Notes: generated from the letters alone by a model not told the origin. 64,000 nucleotides of DNA from Neisseria zalophi (GCF_008807015.1 NZ_CP031700.1:310001-374000), one strand, 5' to 3'; counted from the stretch's first letter, positions 7,973-17,662 are shown. Made by a program: numbers and translations.

Positions 7973-9304
7973 TTAAGGGCGATATTCCGGCATAACACCA
8001 TTCGGTAATAGCTGCCATACATAGCCGGTATGTTTCTGCTTGCCTGCTACCGCGCCGGCTTCGTCACCGTAGCCCCAGAAATAATCGACACGAACCGCGC
8101 CTTTAATTGCGCTGCCGGTATCTTGCGCCATAATCAGGCGGTTAAGGGCATATTTTTGGGTTGGGTGAACCGTGGCCACAAATAGCGGTGCGCCCAAGGT
8201 AATGTAATGGCGGTCAACCGCGCCGGCATATTGTCCCAATAACGGCGTACCGAGTGCACCAATCGGGCCTTCGCCATTACCCGGCAGTTGGCGGAAGAAA
8301 ATATAGCTGGGATTTTGCCCCAAAACTTCGGCCAAGCGTTGCGGGTTCTGCTGCATATAGGCTTTGATGCCCTGCATAGTGGTTTGGCCAAGCGTCAAAT
8401 AACCGCGGTTGGCCATATAGCGGCCGATAGACACATAGGGATATTCGTTTTTATCGGCAAAACCCAAACGGATAAAGCGGCCGTCGGGTGTTCTCAAACG
8501 ACCCGAACCTTGAATATGTAAGAAAAATAATTCAACCGGATCATCTGCATAACCGAGTATGGGTGCTTTACCGTCGAGTGCGCCGCCGTTAATTTGAGCA
8601 CGGGTGTAATAGGGTACAAATTGATTGCCGACAAAGCGCCCTTTTAAGGCACGGGTACGATTGCTGATGGGGAATTGTGCCAGATTGGCACTATAAGGGC
8701 CGTTGGCATCAATCACGCCTTTATTTTGCCCGGTTTGGCGCACATGTATGGTGCCTTTGCTGTTGCGCAAGTTGGCCGGTAAATCAATGGAAACAAAATC
8801 ATTGGGAATACCGTATATCGGAAAGCGGGCTTGGCGGGTTTGTTTGGCATCGCCGTGTAAAACCGGCTCGTAATAACCGGTAATCGTGCCGCCCAATTTA
8901 CCGTTTTCACTTACTTCCCACGAGGTAAAGTATTGCTCAAAAAAAGATTTAGCCTGAGCGTTTTGATAAGGTGTTTGCGCTGCTTGTACACAGACATTAC
9001 GCCAATTAGGTTGGCCTTGAAGCTTTTCACAACCGAGGCGGAATGCTCGTAAGCTTTCGACAAAATTCTGCTGCTGCCACTGCGGCATGGTTTGGTGCGA
9101 CACCACCTTATAGCTGGCTCCGCCACCCGGTGTATGGATATAACCTAAAGGAGAGGGGGTACCGGTAGGCATCGGTGCTCCGGGTTTCACGGGCGGCATG
9201 GGTTGCGGCGTCGGCAGGGGTTTGGTTTGTTTGGTACCGCAGGCGGCTAAAAAAGCGGCGGTAAGACTCAAAATAGCAAAACGATAGATTTTTTGGTGAT
9301 TCAT
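7973..9304 (-). CDS. mltA: Membrane-bound lytic murein transglycosylase A (GNA33 type)
   Basis: 443 residues. The lipoprotein signal ends in LAAC (Cys22), then a proline-rich linker. The MltA domain includes GTITGYYEPVLHG, SNRTRALKG, the 3D-domain segment with PIGALGTPLLGQYAGAVDRHYITLG and AQDTGSAIKGAVRVDYFWGYGDEAG. The conserved acidic residues of the 3D domain (the Asp in AQDTG and the Asp in RVDYFWG) are intact. It cleaves the glycan strand between MurNAc and GlcNAc to give 1,6-anhydro ends, at the inner face of the outer membrane. Length and features match the meningococcal GNA33 vaccine antigen. Confidence 0.95.
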   Translation of the reverse strand: MNHQKIYRFAILSLTAAFLAACGTKQTKPLPTPQPMPPVKPGAPMPTGTPSPLGYIHTPGGGASYKVVSHQTMPQWQQQNFVESLRAFRLGCEKLQGQPNWRNVCVQAAQTPYQNAQAKSFFEQYFTSWEVSENGKLGGTITGYYEPVLHGDAKQTRQARFPIYGIPNDFVSIDLPANLRNSKGTIHVRQTGQNKGVIDANGPYSANLAQFPISNRTRALKGRFVGNQFVPYYTRAQINGGALDGKAPILGYADDPVELFFLHIQGSGRLRTPDGRFIRLGFADKNEYPYVSIGRYMANRGYLTLGQTTMQGIKAYMQQNPQRLAEVLGQNPSYIFFRQLPGNGEGPIGALGTPLLGQYAGAVDRHYITLGAPLFVATVHPTQKYALNRLIMAQDTGSAIKGAVRVDYFWGYGDEAGAVAGKQKHTGYVWQLLPNGVMPEYRP

Positions 9305-9578
9305 AACTCAATTTATCATACAGGCTGTTTAAACACTTGGTTTCAACAGCAAATTTTTAAAATATTTCCACAGCAAAACAGCATAAAACAGGGCTTCGCT
9401 GCACCTAAGCAGACTAATCTGCCCCTACTTGGTTCATTTTCAGACGGCCTTGAGAATGTAAAGACTGTCTGAAAACACCAATCTAATCGGAAGCATTCTA
9501 ACATAAGCATAAATTATGCTGTGCTTTCCTATTTCACATATATAAAATTTTGTTTTAAAAAGTAAGTTTTTTATTATG

Positions 9579-9608
9579 AGGCCATCTGAAACAGTTTCAG
9601 ACGGCCTT
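9579..9608. terminator. DUS inverted pair upstream of efeU
   Basis: A one-base DUS variant (AGGCCATCTGAA) pairs with a perfect complement (TTCAGACGGCCT) around a short loop. It lies between divergent genes, so it may insulate rather than terminate a specific gene. Confidence 0.55.
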
Positions 9609-9628
9609 ATTATGGTCATAATTTTAAT

Positions 9629-9656
9629 TGCAATTAATAATAAAAATAATTTGCAT
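9629..9656 (+). promoter_or_regulatory. Candidate Fur-binding site upstream of efeUOB
   Basis: An A/T-rich imperfect palindrome bounded by TGCAA and TTGCA, with ATTAATAAT-type hexamers between them, lies about 60-85 bp before the efeU start. Fur control of efeU operons is known in other bacteria. No experimental support can be seen here. Confidence 0.4.
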
Positions 9657-9712
9657 TTAAATTTAAACAGGTATACCGTAAAAAAGAATAGCCGTTGAAA
9701 AGTTTGGTTTTT

Positions 9713-10561
9713 ATGTTTATTGCTTTTTTAATTATGTTGCGCGAAGGCATTGAGGCCGCGCTGATTGTCGGTATTGTTGCCGGTTTCCTGCAGCAATCCG
9801 GAAACAGCAGACTCATGCCTAAAGTTTGGCTGGGGGTTGTTCTAGCCGTGCTGATGTGTGTCATTTTAGGCTATACCATATATACCGTAACAGGTGAAAT
9901 CCCGCAGAAACAGCAGGAATTGGTTGTCGGCCTTATCGGGCTGGTGGCCGTCGGTATGCTGACCTATATGGTCTTATGGATGAAAAAAGCCGCCCGTTCG
10001 ATGAAGCAACATCTTCAAGAATCCGTTCAGGCGGCCTTAAATCGAGGGAATGGTCAGGGCTTGGCCTTGGTCGGCATGGCGTTTTTAGCCGTTGCCCGCG
10101 AAGGTTTGGAAAGCGTTTTCTTTCTGATTGCGGTTTTCGAACAAAGCCCTTCTTGGCGAATGCCTGTCGGTGCATTGGCCGGCTTGGCCGTTGCCGTTTT
10201 AATCGGTGTATTGATTTATCAAGGCGGTATGCGCTTGAATCTGGCCAAGTTTTTCCGTATTACCGGCGCCTTTCTAATTGTGGTGGCCGCAGGGCTTTTG
10301 GCCGGTTCGCTGGGTGCTCTGCACGAGGCGGGTGTATGGAACCATCTGCAAACCATCGCATTCGATACTTCGCATATTTTGCATCAAGACAGCCCCTTAG
10401 GCGTTTTGCTTGGCGGCTTCTTTGGCTACACCGACCATCCGACCCAAGGCGAAATATTGGTATGGCTGATATATCTCATACCGGTTATGTATTGGTTCTT
10501 ACGCGGCAGCAAACCTGCTGTTCCTCCACAATCTTTAAAAACACATGAAAAAGAGGTTTAA
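9713..10561 (+). CDS. efeU: Ferrous/ferric iron permease EfeU (FTR1 family)
   Basis: 282 residues from the ATG chosen because the E. coli family begins the same way (M-F[10 protein letters not shown]). A TTG 18 bp upstream is the alternative. Seven or so membrane helices carry the two diagnostic REGxE motifs, REGIE near residue 10 and REGLE near residue 127, which coordinate iron during transport. It forms the inner-membrane channel of the EfeUOB system. efeO begins 1 bp after its stop. The coding sequence is intact, unlike the disrupted efeU of E. coli K-12. Confidence 0.93.
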   Translation: MFIAFLIMLREGIEAALIVGIVAGFLQQSGNSRLMPKVWLGVVLAVLMCVILGYTIYTVTGEIPQKQQELVVGLIGLVAVGMLTYMVLWMKKAARSMKQHLQESVQAALNRGNGQGLALVGMAFLAVAREGLESVFFLIAVFEQSPSWRMPVGALAGLAVAVLIGVLIYQGGMRLNLAKFFRITGAFLIVVAAGLLAGSLGALHEAGVWNHLQTIAFDTSHILHQDSPLGVLLGGFFGYTDHPTQGEILVWLIYLIPVMYWFLRGSKPAVPPQSLKTHEKEV

Positions 10562-10562
10562 C

Positions 10563-11744
10563 ATGAAAACACTGAATATGACTGCTTTATCAGTCTTACT
10601 GGCATTCGGTTTGGCTGCCTGCCAACCGCCCGAAGCGGAACAAACCGCTCAAACAACCGACGGTAGCGGCGCATCGGCGGCTCCTGCAACCAATGAAGAC
10701 GGTTCGGTGAACGTATCGGTGAACGATACGGCCTGCGAACCGATGGAATTGACTATTCCCAGTGGTAAAGTCGTGTTCAATATTAAAAACAACAGCGGCC
10801 GCAAACTGGAATGGGAAATTCTAAAAGGCGTGATGGTGGTAGACGAGCGCGAAAATATCGCCCCCGGCCTGAGCGATAAAATGACCGTCACCCTGCTGCC
10901 GGGCGAATACGCCATGACTTGCGGCCTGTTAAACAACCCGCGCGGCAAACTCACCGTAACCGACAGCGGCTTTAAACGTGCGGGCGGCGAAGCCGATTTG
11001 GAAAAACTTGCCCAACCGCTGGCCGAATATAAAGTTTATGTTCAAAAAGAAGTGGATCAACTGGTTCCCAAAACCGCTGCATTTGTTGCCGCAGTTAAAG
11101 CCGGTGAAATAGAGAAAGCCAAATCCATGTTTGCCGATACCCGTAGCCATTACGAACGTATCGAACCGATTGCCGAATTGTTCAACGAACTCGATCCCGC
11201 TATTGACGCGCGTGAAGACGATTTCAAAGCCGGCGCCAAAGACGAAGCCTTTACCGGTTTCCACCGTATCGAATACGGCTTGTGGGTGGATAACAGCACC
11301 GAAGGTTTGGCACCGATTGCCGACAAACTTCAGGCTGATGTCAACAAACTTCAAGCAGAAATTAAAGATCTGACCTTCCCGGTAGGCGGCGTGGTCGGCG
11401 GAGCTTCCGAATTGATTGAAGAAGTTGCCGGCAGCAAAATCAGCGGCGAAGAAGACCGCTACAGCCATACCGACTTGAGCGACTTTAAAGCCAACGTTGA
11501 AGGTTCGCAAAAAATTGTCGAGCTGTTCCGCCCGATGATTGCCGAGAAAAACCAAGAAATCTTGGATAAAACGGATGTTAACTTCAAGCAGGTTAATGAA
11601 ATTCTGGCGAAATATGAAACTGCCGACGGTGGTTATGAGACCTACGATAAACTCACCGATGCCGACCGCAAAACCCTACAGGCGCCGATTAACGCATTGG
11701 CTGAAGATTTATCTAAATTACGCGGTACTTTAGGTCTTGAATAA
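10563..11744 (+). CDS. efeO: EfeO iron-uptake component (cupredoxin plus M75 imelysin domain)
   Basis: 393 residues. AGAGG six bases before the ATG fixes the start; an in-frame ATG at 10545 lies inside efeU. A lipobox LAAC (Cys20) suggests a lipoprotein rather than a free periplasmic protein. An N-terminal cupredoxin-like domain (~45-130, ending [19 protein letters not shown]) is followed by a helical M75/imelysin domain with the HxxE metal motif ([10 protein letters not shown]). EfeO is thought to bind iron and pass it to EfeU, with EfeB as partner. Second gene of the efeUOB operon. Confidence 0.92.
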   Translation: MKTLNMTALSVLLAFGLAACQPPEAEQTAQTTDGSGASAAPATNEDGSVNVSVNDTACEPMELTIPSGKVVFNIKNNSGRKLEWEILKGVMVVDERENIAPGLSDKMTVTLLPGEYAMTCGLLNNPRGKLTVTDSGFKRAGGEADLEKLAQPLAEYKVYVQKEVDQLVPKTAAFVAAVKAGEIEKAKSMFADTRSHYERIEPIAELFNELDPAIDAREDDFKAGAKDEAFTGFHRIEYGLWVDNSTEGLAPIADKLQADVNKLQAEIKDLTFPVGGVVGGASELIEEVAGSKISGEEDRYSHTDLSDFKANVEGSQKIVELFRPMIAEKNQEILDKTDVNFKQVNEILAKYETADGGYETYDKLTDADRKTLQAPINALAEDLSKLRGTLGLE

Positions 11745-11769
11745 CCCTATCTGAAGTATTTGCCGACCC

Positions 11770-11810
11770 TTTTCAGACGGCTTAAAAACAATATTTAGGC
11801 CGTCTGAAAA
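11770..11810. terminator. DUS inverted pair between efeO and efeB
   Basis: TTTTCAGACGGC and GCCGTCTGAAAA form a 12-bp stem around a ~17-base loop. It could attenuate read-through from efeO into efeB. Confidence 0.5.
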
Positions 11811-11845
11811 TCATTTAAGAAATACCAAATAAATATATATCGATT

Positions 11846-13123
11846 ATGAATAAAGACAACCCATCCCCAGCCCAACCCGAAAAACGCACCCTGCTGAAAA
11901 CCGCATTGGCAGCAGGCGCCACCGGCATTGTCGCCGCAGCAGGCGGTATTGCATGGGGTACAAAAAAGGGCAAAGAGGAAGAAAAAGCCGCCCTTATGCA
12001 GCATAATCCGCAAAGCTATGATTGTTATGGTACACATCAGGCCGGCATTACCACGCCACCGCAGCAATTCGGCATTATGGCCGCATTTGATGTGTCCGCC
12101 AAAAATCAAAAAGATTTGGAAAAGCTGTTGCGTGTTTTAACCGCACGGATTGAGTTCCTTACCCATGGCGGCGAACTGCAAGACGAAGACATCAAACTCC
12201 CGCCTTCCGGCAGCGGTATTCTCGGCAAAGTTTTCCAACCCGACGGCTTAACCATTACCGTTAGCGTCGGCTCCAGCCTGTTTGACGAACGTTTCGGTCT
12301 GGCCGATAAAAAGCCCATACATTTGCAGGAATTAAAAGATTTCTTTAACGACAAACTCCAAGCCCAATGGTGCGATGGTGATTTAAGCGTGCAAATTTGT
12401 GCATTCTCACCCGAAACATGCCAAAACGCCTTGCGCGATATTATTAAAAATACCGCCAATTGGGCCGTTATCCGTTGGAGTATCGACGGCTTCCTGCCCA
12501 AAACCCAACCCGGTTCCGCCCCGCGCAACCTACTCGGTTTCCACGACGGCACCGCCAACCCCGACGTATCCGACCCCAAAATTGCCGACGAGGTATTATG
12601 GACGGGCATCGCCGCCAACAGTATGGACGAACCGGCTTGGACCAAAAATGGCACTTATCAGGCCGTGCGCATTATCCGCCATTTTGTCGAATTCTGGGAC
12701 AGAACACCGTTGCAAGAACAACAAACCATTTTCGGACGTGAAAAATACAGCGGCGCACCCTTGGGTATGAAACATGAGCAAGATGCCCCTGATTACAGCA
12801 AAGATCCCGATGGCGAAGTGATTCCGACCGACAGCCATATCCGCGTAGCCAACCCGCGTGATCCGGAATTTATGAAGAAACACCAGCTATTCCGCCGTCC
12901 GCTCGATTATTCACGCGGGCTTTCCAAAGCGGGGCAGCTTGATGTCGGTTTGGTCTTTATCTGCTATCAGGCCAATCTTGAAGACGGTTTTATCTTTGTA
13001 CAGAAACTTTTGGATACCGAGCCTTTAGAAGAATACATCAGCCCGTTTGGCGGCGGTTATTTCTTCACCCTGCCCGGTATTGAAAAAGGCGAATTTTTAG
13101 GACAAGGTTTGCTGACTGCTTAA
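11846..13123 (+). CDS. efeB: EfeB DyP-type haem peroxidase
   Basis: 425 residues. The N terminus is Tat-like (EKRTLLKTALAAGATGIVAAAGG) but has Lys-Arg where two arginines are usual. The DyP fold follows, with the GXXDG motif GFHDGT in NLLGFHDGTANP, a distal Arg in TYQAVRIIRHFVEFWDR, and the proximal His region PTDSHIRVANPR. EfeB oxidises substrates with peroxide and is proposed to prepare iron for EfeO/EfeU in the periplasm. Third gene of efeUOB, separated from efeO by ~100 bp with a DUS hairpin, followed by a strong terminator. Confidence 0.93.
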   Translation: MNKDNPSPAQPEKRTLLKTALAAGATGIVAAAGGIAWGTKKGKEEEKAALMQHNPQSYDCYGTHQAGITTPPQQFGIMAAFDVSAKNQKDLEKLLRVLTARIEFLTHGGELQDEDIKLPPSGSGILGKVFQPDGLTITVSVGSSLFDERFGLADKKPIHLQELKDFFNDKLQAQWCDGDLSVQICAFSPETCQNALRDIIKNTANWAVIRWSIDGFLPKTQPGSAPRNLLGFHDGTANPDVSDPKIADEVLWTGIAANSMDEPAWTKNGTYQAVRIIRHFVEFWDRTPLQEQQTIFGREKYSGAPLGMKHEQDAPDYSKDPDGEVIPTDSHIRVANPRDPEFMKKHQLFRRPLDYSRGLSKAGQLDVGLVFICYQANLEDGFIFVQKLLDTEPLEEYISPFGGGYFFTLPGIEKGEFLGQGLLTA

Positions 13124-13153
13124 AACAAGCCGATAACGTCAAATATTCAAATC

Positions 13154-13187
13154 AAATGGGGCGGATAAACTATCCGCCCCATTTTTG
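13154..13187 (+). terminator. Intrinsic terminator after efeB
   Basis: AATGGGGCGGATA pairs with TATCCGCCCCATT around AAC and is followed by TTTTTG. It lies between convergent genes and may serve both. Confidence 0.85.
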
Positions 13188-13200
13188 TTTACTCAACTAC

Positions 13201-14112
13201 TTAATAACGTGCATCCTTCGGTTTTTTACCATTCGGCCAGTCGTTTACTTTACCGGCAAAATCAGGGCGCGGTTGGTGGGTGAAAAATTCGGCAATATCT
13301 ACCGCATCTTGTTCACTTAGCAAATTACCTTCCCCCCACATACCTTTGGTGTGAACCCCCATCGGCATAGCGGCTTTAATAAAGGCGGCAGCTTTATAAG
13401 TACGCGCCATACCTGCTCCGATATTAAACGATTGATCCCCCCACAAAGGTGGAAAAGCAAAATGGCCCGTTCCGTCTTGCTTACCCTCACCATTACTGCC
13501 GTGGCAGCTGGCGCAATATTGAGCATAGAGCTGTTTGCCCCGGCCGGGATTCGGTATTAAATCGGTATTAATAGAAACGGCATTGACAACATCTACTCGC
13601 TGACCTTTCGGTACATCCTGCCCCAGCCATTTCATATAAGCAATCATGGCTTGCATCTCTTCACTGTCTTCAGGCAGAGGTTTGCCATTCATAGAACGTT
13701 GGAAGCAACCATTAATCCGGCCTGCCAAATCCAATTCTTTACCCGCACGGGGCATTTCGCGCGGATAACTATTATATGTATTGATATAAGGATTACCGCC
13801 CGGCACTTTACCTTGGGCAATATGGCAGCTATTACAGTTGAGCTGATTGCCCACATATCCGGGCAACAATCTTTTAGTTTCGTTTAACAAGCGTTGGCCA
13901 TAACGTATTTGCGTTGCATTAGGCTGTTTGTCTATATCGCTGTCTGATGGTAAAGCATATTCACCAACCACTTTTTTATCTTCACCCTTACCAACAACTA
14001 CAGGATAACTATCCACTTTATTTTCAAAAGTTTGGCTACTATTATCCCGACATGCAGACAAACTCAACCCTAATCCCACAATCGCCGCAGTCAATATCGT
14101 GTATTTATTCAT
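13201..14112 (-). CDS. tsdA: TsdA-like dihaem cytochrome c (thiosulfate dehydrogenase family)
   Basis: 303 residues; AGGAG seven bases upstream sets the start, which lies inside the end of the upstream gene (8-bp overlap). A lipobox-like LSLSAC suggests membrane anchoring. Two c-type haem sites are visible, CNSCH (93-97) and CASCH (200-204). Between them is GRINGCFQRSMNG, the conserved segment whose cysteine (Cys136) is the unusual haem ligand in TsdA enzymes. The C-terminal PPLWGDQSFNIGAGMAR segment also fits. TsdA interconverts thiosulfate and tetrathionate in the periplasm; direction cannot be told from sequence. The partner trihaem cytochrome upstream may be an electron carrier. Confidence 0.8.
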   Translation of the reverse strand: MNKYTILTAAIVGLGLSLSACRDNSSQTFENKVDSYPVVVGKGEDKKVVGEYALPSDSDIDKQPNATQIRYGQRLLNETKRLLPGYVGNQLNCNSCHIAQGKVPGGNPYINTYNSYPREMPRAGKELDLAGRINGCFQRSMNGKPLPEDSEEMQAMIAYMKWLGQDVPKGQRVDVVNAVSINTDLIPNPGRGKQLYAQYCASCHGSNGEGKQDGTGHFAFPPLWGDQSFNIGAGMARTYKAAAFIKAAMPMGVHTKGMWGEGNLLSEQDAVDIAEFFTHQPRPDFAGKVNDWPNGKKPKDARY

Positions 14113-15457
14113 GATGCGCTCCTGATGCGGTATTCGGAACAAAATTTTGGGCTTTCCCATTCACAAATGCACGGATTTCAGCCACTTCTTTACTATTCGT
14201 TTCCGGTGCCTGATTGGTCCAGCCGTTACGTACAAAATTCACCACTTCAGCGATATCTTCATCACTAAGATTCTTGAATCCGGGCATACTGAACGCCATC
14301 ACATCATGACCGTTTTCCGGCATACGACCGCCTTCCAAAGTAATTTGAATCACCGATTGCGGGTAGCCGGCATAAACCGCACTATTTTTATTTAAAGCAG
14401 GGAAAATGCGTTCCACACCATTCCCGTCAGCACGATGGCAGACTTGGCAGTGTTCAGCATAAAGTAAAGCTCCTCTCCCCACATACTGACCACTTTGTAA
14501 CATAGCGGTTGTCTTATCCACTTTAGCGGGTAATGCCGTAACCTTACCGGGAGTAGGAGAGAGTGTTTTTAAATAAGCCGAAATGGCTTGAATATCTTCC
14601 GGCAACCAATAACGAGTACTATGTTCTACTACATCAGCCATCGCACCAAAAGCCGCGCTGCGTTCGGTTCTGCCTGTCGCCAGAAAGTCTGCTATTTCTT
14701 TGGTATGCCAAGAAGCCAGTCCACGGGCATCACCACGTAAACTTTTGGCTCGCCAACCATCAATCACCGCACCATTTAAGAAATATTTACCATCTTCGCT
14801 TAAAGCTTTTTCCTGATAAGCGATACCGCGTGGCGTATGGCATGCGCCACAGTGTCCCGGCCCTTCTACCAAATATTTACCACGGTTGAGCTGTATATTG
14901 TAACGACCATCCGGTTCGAAACTGCGTTTGGGCGCAAACATCGCCTGCCAATAAGCCAGCGGCCAGCGCCAATTTAATACAGGTGGAATCGTGCTGCCTG
15001 CATTCTTCTGCTTCACACTCTCCACACCCTGCATAAAATAAGCATAAAGTGCCTGAATATCGTCATCCGGCATTACCGCATAAGAAGCATAAGGCATGGC
15101 CGGATATAAAGGCGTACCATCCGAACGGATACCATGTTGTACTGCTGCTTTAAATTGATTGTAGGTATATGAACCGATACCTGTTTCTTTATCGGGTGTG
15201 ATATTGGTGCTGTAAATGGCACCCAGAGGCGTTTGCATTGCCAAACCACCCGCATAAGCACGGCCTTTCGGTGCGGTATGACAAGCAAAACAATCGGAAA
15301 GTGCGGCGATATATTCTCCCCGCCGGATTTGCTCTGCATTAATTTTTACGGTAGCTTGGCCGGTTTCATGGCGCTGCCGGGTAAGCAATTCGCTGCCACC
15401 ATAAGCCAGACCCAGCAATATAGCCGCTGCCAAAACGGTTTTACTGACTGTTTTCAT
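14105..15457 (-). CDS. Trihaem cytochrome c, alcohol/gluconate dehydrogenase cytochrome-subunit type
   Basis: 450 residues; AGGA five bases before the ATG at 15457 supports this start. A signal-anchor helix (residues ~8-22) is followed by three cytochrome c domains with CFACH (56-60), CGACH (203-207) and CQVCH (337-341). The MPYASYAVMPDDDIQALYAYF stretch and three-domain layout match the membrane cytochrome subunits of quinoprotein and flavin dehydrogenases (AdhB, gluconate dehydrogenase). No dehydrogenase catalytic subunit is adjacent. Instead it overlaps the tsdA-like gene, so it may carry electrons between thiosulfate/tetrathionate chemistry and the respiratory chain. Confidence 0.8.
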   Translation of the reverse strand: MKTVSKTVLAAAILLGLAYGGSELLTRQRHETGQATVKINAEQIRRGEYIAALSDCFACHTAPKGRAYAGGLAMQTPLGAIYSTNITPDKETGIGSYTYNQFKAAVQHGIRSDGTPLYPAMPYASYAVMPDDDIQALYAYFMQGVESVKQKNAGSTIPPVLNWRWPLAYWQAMFAPKRSFEPDGRYNIQLNRGKYLVEGPGHCGACHTPRGIAYQEKALSEDGKYFLNGAVIDGWRAKSLRGDARGLASWHTKEIADFLATGRTERSAAFGAMADVVEHSTRYWLPEDIQAISAYLKTLSPTPGKVTALPAKVDKTTAMLQSGQYVGRGALLYAEHCQVCHRADGNGVERIFPALNKNSAVYAGYPQSVIQITLEGGRMPENGHDVMAFSMPGFKNLSDEDIAEVVNFVRNGWTNQAPETNSKEVAEIRAFVNGKAQNFVPNTASGAHHE

Positions 15458-15873
15458 AGTGTTCCTGCTATTCTCATTTGTAGAAATTTTTTCGCAACGG
15501 CATACTTTTACATTTGAAATGTATTTCCGCTGCAAAAAATTTATGGATTATTTTTTATAAAAACCATTTATTTTCAATTAATAATCTCTTATATTCTATA
15601 TATAATATATATCAGCCACAAAAACCACCAGTTATAAATTAAATCTTATATTTTTTGATTTAAATCAATATAAATAACAACTTATAATTATTTATATTAT
15701 CTTCCTTTATTTTCTATTCATATAAAAATAAGCCGTCTGAACCATATTGCTCAGACGGCTTATAATCATTTCCAACAAAAAATTAATCAATACCTATTTT
15801 ATTAAAATATCCAATACCATAAGTATTATCATTTCATACAAATAGGATTAAATATAGTATTGTTTTATTTATA
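15458..15873. other. AT-rich intergenic region upstream of the cytochrome operon
   Basis: About 415 bp, very AT-rich, with no coding sequence. It holds the promoter region of the trihaem/TsdA pair and, at 15728-15763, a DUS-type hairpin (ATAAGCCGTCTGA with its complement) serving the degV side. Confidence 0.6.
15728..15763. terminator. DUS-type hairpin downstream of degV
   Basis: ATAAGCCGTCTGA pairs with TCAGACGGCTTAT, a 13-bp stem. It is a DUS variant with A in place of the first G of GGCCG. Confidence 0.55.
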
Positions 15874-16776
15874 TTAATCTTGAATTTTTTCAACAATACC
15901 GATGCCTATCGCATCTAATCCCGTATATACGCCGACAGCAGGCGAAACCGGAATACCGCTTTCTAAATGTAAACCTGTTTTTTTATTCAATTTACACGCA
16001 AACTGATTATACAACGCACCATCACCACAATACCCTCCTGAAATCACAAGATGGGTCGGATTTTTATCTGCCGTTATCACCATGAGCGCTTCAATCAACC
16101 GATCAATCATCTGATCATTATTTTGAATACTGGCTAAATGTGAAATACCTTTTTCATTAAACCGTAATACAGTTTTCAAACCCAGCCAATCATTAAAAGC
16201 AGCTCCCATGCGCAATAAGCCGTTATTCCGTGTTAATGGTGTTAACGATTGAACTGCCAACAGAATTTCACAACGCGGTTTGAGTCTTTCTAAATAATCC
16301 ACCACTTCGGCAGATGTTTTTCCCAAAGAAAGCAATCTGATGGCTTCTAATGCAAAAAAACCTTCCGGCATAGCGGTGGTACCGGTATCAATCACGTGAA
16401 TTTTCAGATCATTGGCCATTTCTTCCGCCAATTGACGTATTAATTCTGCTGTATCGCTCAATCGGCTACTAATTGTCGTAACAATAGCTTCGTGATAACC
16501 CTGAGATTTAAGATAATAAAATGTTTTACGCAAAGACTCTTTATCCGGTGGGGAAGTAGTAATGACCTCTTTGGGATGGCTGCGCAACCAATCTGACAAC
16601 TCTTCTGCTTTTAAATCCAATCCGTCTGCATATTTTTCGCCGCCCATCTGAACGGATAAGCGCAAAATATCGATAGGACTATTACGGTCGAGTACACTAT
16701 CAAGCATACCGGTAGAAGTTGATAAAACGGCACAACGGTAGAGTGAATACGAGCCGGCCACAATGTTTCCCTTCAT
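15874..16776 (-). CDS. DegV family protein
   Basis: 300 residues. The DegV fold is recognisable from the start (VLSTSTGMLDS, then ILRLSVQMGGEKYADG), the TTSPPDKESLRKTF segment, VIDTGTTAMPEGFFALEA, and the C-terminal LESGIPVSPAVGVYTGLDAIGIG. DegV proteins bind a fatty acid; in Gram-positive bacteria FakB proteins present it to a FakA kinase. No fakA-like gene is in view, so the role in this organism is uncertain. It has its own AT-rich upstream region of ~350 bp. Confidence 0.85.
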   Translation of the reverse strand: MKGNIVAGSYSLYRCAVLSTSTGMLDSVLDRNSPIDILRLSVQMGGEKYADGLDLKAEELSDWLRSHPKEVITTSPPDKESLRKTFYYLKSQGYHEAIVTTISSRLSDTAELIRQLAEEMANDLKIHVIDTGTTAMPEGFFALEAIRLLSLGKTSAEVVDYLERLKPRCEILLAVQSLTPLTRNNGLLRMGAAFNDWLGLKTVLRFNEKGISHLASIQNNDQMIDRLIEALMVITADKNPTHLVISGGYCGDGALYNQFACKLNKKTGLHLESGIPVSPAVGVYTGLDAIGIGIVEKIQD

Positions 16777-17126
16777 TTCTTAAAATAATTAATATGCATA
16801 ATAAAAAGTCGGATTATTTTCATTGCAGTTACACAGCACTTATATTTTTTATTTTGTTTTTTATAAGAAAATAATCGGTTTAATTTAATGATAAGCGGTA
16901 TTTTTTATTTTGTCTATGACAATCAATAATAGACTAATATCTAAAATGAAATTTTTATCGTTTAATAGATATTTCATTAAAAATAAATAACGAAATATTT
17001 AAAATAAATAAAATTTTGATGTTGGAATATATAAAACCCAAAAATTAAGGAAAAATACAGCTTCAGACAATATTTGGATATTCGATTAAAATCTACTTAT
17101 TCAAATACCAAATCATGGGAAAATCT
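16777..17126. other. AT-rich intergenic region degV/folA
   Basis: No gene, repeat or structured element was recognised. It carries the divergent promoters of degV and folA. Confidence 0.5.
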
Positions 17127-17618
17127 ATGCAAAAAATCACCCTTATCGCTGCTTGCGCTCAAAACGGCTGCATCGGCATCAACAACACCATGCCTTGGCA
17201 CTTGCCCGAAGACTTCGCCTTTTTCCGTGCCTATACCACCGGAAAACCCGTTATTATGGGACGCAAAACCTGGGAATCCCTACCGAAGAAACCCCTACCC
17301 GGGCGCCGCAATATCGTGATTACCCGACAAGCGGACTATATTGCCGAAGGCGCGGAAACCACGCCTTCTCTAAAAGACGCATTGGCAAAATGTGCCGATG
17401 CCGCTGAAATCATGATTATCGGCGGCGCGCAAATCTATGCCGAAGCACTCTCAGTCGCCACTGATTTACGCATCACGGAAGTAGATCTAAAGATAGACGG
17501 CGATGCCTTTTTTCCGCCCATAGGCAAAGAATGGCAAATAAAAAACCGTGAACAACATACTGCCGCAAACGGTACCGTATATGCTTTTGTGCATTATGAA
17601 AAACCAAATTCAATATAA
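17127..17618 (+). CDS. folA: Dihydrofolate reductase
   Basis: 163 residues from the second ATG, preceded by GGGA. The ATG at 17115 would add four residues that family members lack. DHFR motifs are complete: ITLIAACAQNGCIG, the Met20-type loop NTMPWHLPEDFAFF with the catalytic acid in PED, PVIMGRKTWESLP, PLPGRRNIVITR for NADPH binding, and MIIGGAQIYAEAL. It reduces dihydrofolate to tetrahydrofolate in the cytoplasm and is the trimethoprim target. Single-gene unit followed by a terminator. Confidence 0.96.
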   Translation: MQKITLIAACAQNGCIGINNTMPWHLPEDFAFFRAYTTGKPVIMGRKTWESLPKKPLPGRRNIVITRQADYIAEGAETTPSLKDALAKCADAAEIMIIGGAQIYAEALSVATDLRITEVDLKIDGDAFFPPIGKEWQIKNREQHTAANGTVYAFVHYEKPNSI

Positions 17619-17624
17619 ATAAAA

Positions 17625-17662
17625 AAGAACTGAATCTGTTTGAATACATGATTCAGTTCTTA
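17625..17662 (+). terminator. Terminator after folA
   Basis: AAGAACTGAATC pairs with GATTCAGTTCTT around a 13-base loop, just after the folA stop. Confidence 0.7.

Larger units (their letters stand above)
9305..9712. other. Divergent intergenic region mltA/efeU
   Basis: About 400 bp with no gene. It holds DUS-type repeats near 9440-9475, a DUS hairpin at 9579-9608, and an AT-rich stretch with a candidate Fur site before efeU. Confidence 0.6.

Noticed and set aside
9976-10548. 190-residue Arg/Cys-rich frame inside efeU
   Set aside because: Out-of-frame shadow of an intact EfeU with both REGxE motifs; composition is not protein-like.
10929-11555. 208-residue minus-strand frame inside efeO
   Set aside because: Antisense shadow of EfeO; no family pattern or start signals.
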